Source: Chrysaora quinquecirrha (taxonomy: Eukaryota; Cnidaria; Scyphozoa; Semaeostomeae; Pelagiidae). From it: DNA of 64,000 nt. Below are positions 59,301 through 64,000 of the stretch, one piece after another. The stretch is from contig JACTAT010000039.1 of the NCBI GenBank assembly GCA_014526335.1, positions 6,006,373 through 6,070,372 on the forward strand, in the 5' to 3' direction. Position 1 is the first letter of the stretch; the number at the start of each line of letters is the position of its first letter. The notes under the pieces were generated by a model. It saw only the letters and a program-made list of their open reading frames with translations, was not told where the DNA came from and ran no database searches. A program made the translations under genes and the position numbers.

Positions 59301-61643
59301 AAATAATATCATTCTTGATTATCAGTAATGTAGAAAATGACTTAAGACGAGTGGCTTAGCCAGACATCATAACACTGGAAGGGCAAAAGGGAATGATCAA
59401 GAAAAATTAGGGCATGGTTTTAAGAACAAATAACCAAGTTGCACCCTGTGACATTTTTACATTAAATTTAGACTGTATACAAAACCTATCTTGGTGATGA
59501 TTGGGTGGCTGACTGCCTCGGTGGTGATTGGGGGCTGGGCACCATATACCCCCTGACTACACCACAGCAAAGACAGGTTTGTACTTTGCAAAGCACAGAG
59601 ATTGTAAGCAAAATCAAGAAACTGTAAACCAATGGCAAAGTGTTGAAATAAAACAAATTTCCATTTTTACCTGTATACCTCATGAAAAGTTTGTGATCAT
59701 AACTTTGAAATCCTCTCGAGGTACCAAGTTCTACCCATTTAGGGTTCAGAAGATTAGCACTGGAAGAAGGATAAAATATATTTCAGCATGATTGGAGCTA
59801 AAGTTACTGGCACAGTCTGGCTGACTTCAAATTGCAAAGCAGCATTTTTGGGAAATCAGGCTGCCACAGTGAAAAAAATTCAATTGAGGTCTTACTTGCA
59901 AATACTGACCACATATTGCAATTTCAACATCTACACAGCCTTCCACTGGTTAGCTTTTCCAAAGAATTCATAATATGAAAAACAAACTTTAATCCTGGCA
60001 TCATCAAGGCACACATTTTGGGTAATTGTGGGAAGCTCAACAGATGTACATAGCTCAGAAGTTTTTGATGACTCTCAAGTTGCGAGACAAATAATGCCAT
60101 CATTTTAGAAAATGCCATAAACTTCAAATTATGCCACCAAAGATTAAACTTTAAAAAAGGGACACAATTTCAATTGTGTAAACCTTGTATAAATCATTTA
60201 CTTTTTCAACAGAAAAAAATTTATACACAAAAACATTCTTCAAACAAAGACTAGATTCTAAGAGATCAGTATTATAGCAGTAGATTCTAAGAGATCAAAC
60301 TTACACATAGCCACAAATCCAACTGTGATATGCAGTGAGTGGAGGATAATCAAGTCCCCAATACATCAAGTCATTTCTGCTTGAATTTGTGTACCTAGGT
60401 GAAGAATTTAATGATCAGAAAGAAGATTTTGTTTTCCATGATAATCTATTGTCCTGAAGGATGTAGTGTGATTCAACAGTTAATAGACCTTTCCAAAGGA
60501 AATGAAGCCTTTCTTTTGCTTAATCAGTCTAAGTGTAATTGACAGTTTGCAATTGCTTCTGCAGCGTACACCCATCCACTCACAAACCCAAATTACTCAA
60601 GACATGGGAAAAGTCGCACACACTAAGTGAAGAATTTCCAGATTTCATGAGCAAAATTTCTTACCCCCTGCCTATACCAACCCCCCAGCACTTAGGAACC
60701 TAAAAGAGTAAGGTATAAGATCATAGAATAAAGCTTAGGATTTTGGTATTAGGGTTTTTGCTATTTTGGTGAATTCATGTTAGGGGGGTGGTCGGGATTT
60801 GGGTTAGCATTTTGATGCTAAATTAGTTAGGCTCAGTAGACAGATCATACCATTCTTTGACTGGCAAGTTATATGTTATCTCCATCCAGTGTCTTTGGGC
60901 TTCATAATCACCATACATTGGTGGCTTGTTTTCACCTAAAAGAAAAAGAACAATAATAACTAGCAATATAATTATCACATTGATGACATCAATTGTCCCA
61001 TTCCATCCAGGGGTGTTCTCCACTTTGAACAGCGAAGACTTTGGAAGGAATAGGCTGCAAGAGAAAGACTGGAGTTTGAGATTTTGTGTGCAATGTATGT
61101 AGGCCAGAATTTGTGTGCCTTTTTTTGCGAGATCTGGTATCTCACCTTTGCATGCATGACAACTAACTCTTTACCTTGGCTGTCTTTTCTTTAATGACTT
61201 GGATTGACGACTTTGAGGGGTGTATACTTGGATTCAAGTTTTAGTGATTGATAGGTCTTTTAGAATCCAATAATTAAAGACAGTAAATTTTATAGGGCAA
61301 GGATGCATCCCATCATCATGCACTAAATACCGTTATGCTTATATGCTGAAGATTTTTGGCATGGAAAAGCAATTTTTATTAAGCTATTAAAATAAACCCA
61401 AACATACTTAAGTTTTAACCTCAAATTAATAAATAGATTTTTTACTTAGAAATTTTAGTAGCTCGAGCTGGCTGTAGTGTATGTATAGCTATGTGTGGGC
61501 ATAAACAGGATCAAGCACCCTGACTTGCAGCAGCATGCATTTGAATTTACTGTACCTGAGTAAGAATTCAAGGCTATGGTCCATCTCAGGAAGATTGCAC
61601 CCAAAAATGCAACAGAATTCCAAATGATGCCTTCCTCATCCAT
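47323..61643 (-). CDS. ALG6: ALG6, dolichyl-P-Glc:Man9GlcNAc2-PP-dolichol alpha-1,3-glucosyltransferase
   Basis: Minus-strand exons: 61643-61556, 60935-60851, 60394-60305, 59759-59671, 59266-59181, 58294-58230, 57666-57490, 56455-56393, 56004-55923, 55060-54975, 53694-53610, 52548-52478, 52333-52265, 51710-51587, 47520-47323. All phases agree, giving 485 residues (human about 507). The product is a multi-pass ER membrane GT57 enzyme that adds the first glucose to the lipid-linked N-glycan precursor. Hallmarks: [12 protein letters not shown], the acidic first luminal loop [106 protein letters not shown] and a C-terminal LPDLFPVLF. Exons 14 and 15 join in phase 0 but about 15-20 residues seem short against human, so one small exon in the intron 47521-51586 may be missed. 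Introns carry at least eight transposon copies. Confidence 0.96.
47603..47735. mobile_element. TAGACT-family MITE, subfamily B copy 2, ALG6 intron 14
   Basis: 133 bp bounded by TAGACTGATTACCTGAGTC and GACTCAGGTAATCAGTCTA, a nearly perfect 19-bp terminal inverted repeat, with the internal palindrome CTCAAACTGTAGTTTGAG. Perfect 9-bp duplication ATGTTTTCC at 47594-47602 and 47736-47744. Confidence 0.95.
48178..48320 (+). pseudogene. First transposase coding segment duplicated in the left arm
   Basis: ATG at 48178 opens a frame with [16 protein letters not shown] and [13 protein letters not shown], the same peptide as the start of the minus-strand transposase in the right arm. It runs to CAGCAGAT, then a strong donor-like GTAAGT at 48321. 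It points into the element on the opposite strand from the main coding region. It is a terminal-repeat copy with no downstream body, unless it is spliced to something unseen. Confidence 0.6.
48604..50391 (-). pseudogene. Decayed transposase of the long-arm DNA transposon
   Basis: Minus-strand pieces: ATG at 50391 to an in-frame TAG at 50256-50254; the same frame continues with [13 protein letters not shown]; a shifted frame carries [10 protein letters not shown]; 49988-49557 has [18 protein letters not shown]; 49554-49117 has [24 protein letters not shown] and [16 protein letters not shown] 160-bp GT-AG intron (49116-48957) leads to [20 protein letters not shown] and [11 protein letters not shown], and an exon at 48712-48604 carries [13 protein letters not shown] and a stop. 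The N-terminal Cys/His motifs suggest zinc binding. The D-containing motifs could be part of an RNase H-like catalytic core (inference). At least one stop and two or three frameshifts make this copy inactive. Confidence 0.8.
51217..51374. mobile_element. TAGACT-family MITE, subfamily A copy 4 (reverse orientation), ALG6 intron 14
   Basis: 158 bp, more diverged, with (CAA)n inside and the end GTGTAGTACGTCTA. Perfect 9-bp duplication GGCTTTGAC at 51208-51216 and 51375-51383. Confidence 0.88.
51951..52171. mobile_element. TTAA-flanked MITE (copy 2), ALG6 intron 13
   Basis: It shares with the copy at 19744 the arms CTGGCTAAACTGAGACATGT and GTCTCCTAGTTAAGCCATAG and the internal ACAACAGAAACAT block. 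TTAA is present on the left (51947-51950) but has changed on the right. About 221 bp, non-coding. Confidence 0.75.
52940..53277. mobile_element. CAACCTCGTCCCCAGG MITE (copy 1, internally deleted), ALG6 intron 11
   Basis: The arms CAACCTCGTCCCCAGG and CCTGGGGACGAGGTTG enclose 338 bp. It aligns in reverse to the 414-bp copy at 54492-54905 but lacks about 80 bp of its middle. The flanks GGAACAGAC and GGAACTGCC could be a mutated 9-bp duplication. Confidence 0.85.
54227..54462. repeat. TTTCGCCCAA inverted-repeat element, ALG6 intron 10
   Basis: Four spaced copies of TTCGCCCAA lie at its left end, and GGTTGGGCGAAAC, the complement of the first, lies at its right end. About 236 bp, non-coding. Boundaries are approximate and no target duplication was established. 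Confidence 0.5.
54492..54905. mobile_element. CAACCTCGTCCCCAGG MITE (copy 2, full length), ALG6 intron 10
   Basis: 414 bp between CAACCTCGTCCCCAGG and CCTGGGGACAAGGTTG, with a perfect 9-bp duplication GGTATTAGT at 54483-54491 and 54906-54914. It is in the opposite orientation to the copy at 52940-53277. Its right edge lies 69 bp from ALG6 exon 10. Confidence 0.92.
56651..56781. mobile_element. TAGACT-family MITE, subfamily B copy 3, ALG6 intron 7
   Basis: 131 bp from TAGATTTATTACCTAGG to GAGAGAAGTCTA, diverged in the middle. Perfect 9-bp duplication AGAAGAACC at 56642-56650 and 56782-56790. Confidence 0.88.
56920..57420 (+). repeat. A-rich, T-poor low-complexity tract in ALG6 intron 7
   Basis: About 500 bp of the plus strand is dominated by A with C and G and very few T (AAACAAAA/AAAGAAAA words). 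In the ALG6 sense it is a long T/pyrimidine-rich tract starting within about 70 bp of the donor of exon 7. The phenylalanine/leucine-rich minus-strand frames and lysine-rich plus-strand frames here are composition artefacts. Confidence 0.8.
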
Positions 61644-63386
61644 TATTTGTTTGCACCCTGATTTAGGCCAGAAAGTGAATCGTCACTTCGCAATCGAAGT
61701 TGAAATGAATGATTTTTGTTGTTGTTGTTGTTCCCTGGAATGAGACATTGTGCTGAATGAGAATGGAGCATTTGGGGTCGGGAAAATCGGTGGAGAAATA
61801 AAATCAAATAAAATCAATAATCAAACCAAATCCAATCGAACTCAATCAAATTAAATAATAAATCAGTATACTAATTTTATTTCACAAACCTCAGCAGGAT
61901 GGATATCTGAGTTGAAGGTGAAATGGTGTATTTAGGATTTGGTAATAGGGGTAATAGGTAAACAAATCGATACCCCCTCGACGCGGGATCGGGATGTGAC
62001 GCCACCGGAGCTGGAGCTCGAGCCCCAACTTCCCTGAGCTTTTGAAACCACGAGCTAACTGGATAAGATCATGAACCACAGCACCTTCATTGTCATCTTA
62101 AAAAAAGTGACCAAAAACCAAAGAGACTTAATTGCTCACGATCCTCGGTGCCCTGGTTCCAGAGCCCAGAAAGATATAACGGTAAAAAAAGTACAAAAAG
62201 AGGGTTCAGTAGATCATGTAGTAGTAAGTACTGACCAATCAACTTTTGCAAAGAAATGTAAATGGTTTTAATCCCCAGAGACGCATGTTCAGATCTTAAG
62301 GGTAAAACCAGATTGCAGAATAAAGAAAGAGTTTTACGCTATTTGATATTTAATGACTTGGTCTTTATGAACTGATAGACGTAGTCTAGAAAACAGAAAC
62401 CTCTACTACTTCAATGTAACTTGCAAGAAAGTTTTCAGGTACTGCAGAAGCGATCTCAACCTTGAGCTAACGTGAGAGTCCATTAATATCTGACAAGCAC
62501 CTAACTTCTTGCGTTTCTGGTGCGTAAAACCCGATGGAATGATCGATATCGATTTTCACGTCTTTGTGGAAATAACCGCTGCAGGTCACCAGGGTAAGCA
62601 GTCTCTGGTTGATAGAACAATAGGCAAGACGATGATGTAGGTAAGCAGGGTAAGGGAAGTCCGCGAAATAGATCTGTAACTTCGGGAAAAAGTTTTAAGG
62701 GTTGGGAATGTCGGCTTCTGGGACTTGAAGCCGGTGGTCAGGTCCCGCCTTTCAGCCATGTGGACAGGTTTTGAAGCAATGGGAGGATAACAAGTGCTAA
62801 GTTTCTGGATGTTTCTGAAATGCAAATGCAAAGAATGCCTTTACGATATCTGCACCAAATCTGAATGAACCCAAAACTCCAGCTCCATAAGACTGCAAGA
62901 AATGAACAGTGTTATTTCAAGCCGAGCCAATGTCACTTTGCCGCAACCCATGCTTTTGTCTGTCATAACCAAGTTATTGATGTTAAGGTATCCAAAGCTA
63001 AAGATTGCTGTAATTTGTCTTTGCTATATTGCATGCAAAATCTTTAAAACAGTGGCCAGAAAAGACCGCTCAGAGCTCAGCCACGAACTGGGTTATCAAC
63101 ATGCAGGACAATTTTTCTTCGGGTTGGTCATCTGTCGCACATAAACGGGACAAGATAATTATTGCTGTACAAAAGTTCTCTGGTAAGTGACCAACGGTGC
63201 TTTTCAATGTGCTCTGACTACAAGAGTATTTAACAGTTTAGGCTTCTGATGTTAGAGCTTTGATGAAATAATCACTTCAGGTAGAAGAAAGGGATCCATT
63301 GCTTAGATGATGGCTTGTTGATCAGGTAATAAAATATCAGTTGTGAGTTCTCTTACTACATTGTACATGCTTGTTATTCTGGCTTT
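61644..63386. other. Intergenic region between ALG6 and the JMJD7-like gene
   Basis: Both neighbours read leftward, so this holds the ALG6 promoter and the end of the upstream gene. Contents seen: a (TTG)n microsatellite at 61716-61732, an AAT/AAATC-rich simple stretch at about 61796-61866, and a GC-richer block at about 61965-62070 that weakly resembles the block at 52700-52800 and may be a decayed SINE. An 81-codon minus-strand frame (62586-62831) has no recognised features. Confidence 0.5.
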
Positions 63387-64000
63387 TCAAAAGGTAGATG
63401 ATGCTATACCTGATACTGCTTCAGCAAATTTGAAATAATTATACCTGATATCGTATTGCATATCATACCAGAAATTAACAGCAACAGTTTTGTCTGACTG
63501 AGTAACATGATGAAACCAGAGCGATGGAAGATACAGTATATCCCCAGCCTCAACCTTTGCAATGTATTTATGACACTTCTGATACTGTGGATATAGATCG
63601 TAATCCGGATTAAGGGGATCAACAGCGATCCAAGATATCATTTTATGGCTCGACTTATTTGCTTGAACTTCTTTTAATCTGTCATTCTCATTTTCTTTCA
63701 ATGAACTCATTTCATCAAGGTTAGTTTTTTGTTCAATTTCAGTACCGTTCACTTCATGATGCTCTTCAGTCTCCTCAAATATATCTACAACATCATAGTT
63801 CCCAGTCTCTTTATTTTCTTTATATTGAGCCAACTTATAATCTTGATAGGGAATTAGATGAATGTCAGTCGGTGGATGCAAGATAAACGTCTTGCAACCT
63901 CTGACAACGGCATATATGTTTTCATAGTGGTCTTTGTGCATTGACGTTACAGAAGCAGAGTTTCCCATCCAGAAATTAACTGCATCAGGCTTTGTTCCAA
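63387..64000 (-). CDS. JMJD7: JMJD7-like JmjC lysyl hydroxylase, C-terminal exon (partial)
   Basis: One open stretch runs leftward from the window edge (64000) to TGA at 63387-63389, 203 codons visible. Matches to JMJD7: KPDAVNFWMGNSASVTS, then the Fe(II)-binding HxD in HKDHYENIYAVV (HKD at about 63938-63930), FILHPPTD with the Lys-containing strand before it, DPLNPDYDLYP, and the distal His in LYLPSLWFHHV followed by AVNFWYDMQYDIRYNYF. JMJD7 is a Fe(II)/2-oxoglutarate oxygenase that hydroxylates a lysine in DRG-family GTPases. An acidic, Glu/Lys-rich insertion of about 45 residues sits between the VVD and DPLNPD segments, where the human protein, as I remember it, has about ten. The N-terminal half lies beyond the window. 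Confidence 0.94.
   Translation of the reverse strand, partial: GTKPDAVNFWMGNSASVTSMHKDHYENIYAVVRGCKTFILHPPTDIHLIPYQDYKLAQYKENKETGNYDVVDIFEETEEHHEVNGTEIEQKTNLDEMSSLKENENDRLKEVQANKSSHKMISWIAVDPLNPDYDLYPQYQKCHKYIAKVEAGDILYLPSLWFHHVTQSDKTVAVNFWYDMQYDIRYNYFKFAEAVSGIASSTF

Noticed and set aside
59924..60127. Minus-strand frame that looked like ALG6 exon 4 ([12 protein letters not shown])
   Set aside because: The splice phases do not fit. The true exon is 59671-59759, with [13 protein letters not shown] and matching phases on both sides.
61965..62070. tRNA gene or tRNA-derived SINE
   Set aside because: A weak A-box-like TTAGCTCGTGG on the minus strand is present, but there is no cloverleaf and box spacing is wrong. 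At most a decayed SINE.

Overview
The window is AT-rich animal nuclear DNA. Its genes are split by short GT-AG introns and many small inverted-repeat transposons sit in and between them. Cnidarian, most likely anthozoan, is my best guess. I recall the CCCGGGGGTACTCCC, CAACCTCGTCCCCAGG and TACYGTAAATCC terminal repeats, and the transposase family at 48-50 kb, as common in anthozoan genomes, but no database was available to confirm this. I found no rRNA, tRNA, CRISPR array or prokaryotic feature.

Layout. (1) 1-8552, plus strand: the 3' part of an EML-family (echinoderm microtubule-associated protein-like) gene in eight exons, with transposon copies in its introns. (2) 8.6-17.0 kb: intergenic, rich in short inverted-repeat elements. 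(3) 17033-20364, plus strand: a two-exon voltage-gated K+ channel of the Kv4/Shal type. It is complete except for a one-base deletion in the T1 domain, and its intron holds one MITE nested inside another. (4) About 21.3-46.2 kb: a tandem satellite of about 125 copies of a 197-bp unit. It ends on the right at a 124-bp-arm foldback. (5) 47323-61643, minus strand: ALG6, the dolichyl-P-Glc:Man9GlcNAc2-PP-dolichol glucosyltransferase. I resolved 15 exons, about 485 residues. Its introns carry a 2.8-kb DNA transposon with arms of about 410 bp and many MITEs. (6) 63387-64000, minus strand: the C-terminal exon of a JMJD7-like Fe(II)/2-oxoglutarate lysyl hydroxylase, running off the window.

The four genes have unrelated cellular roles (microtubules, K+ current, N-glycan assembly, protein hydroxylation) and do not form a pathway. 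The notable content is repetitive: the satellite and its edge structure, a MITE superfamily whose seven copies all have recognisable 9-bp target duplications, and a DNA transposon whose two terminal arms each carry the start of the transposase coding sequence. Exon boundaries were read by eye from splice sites, phase continuity and remembered homologues. No alignment or transcript evidence was available.
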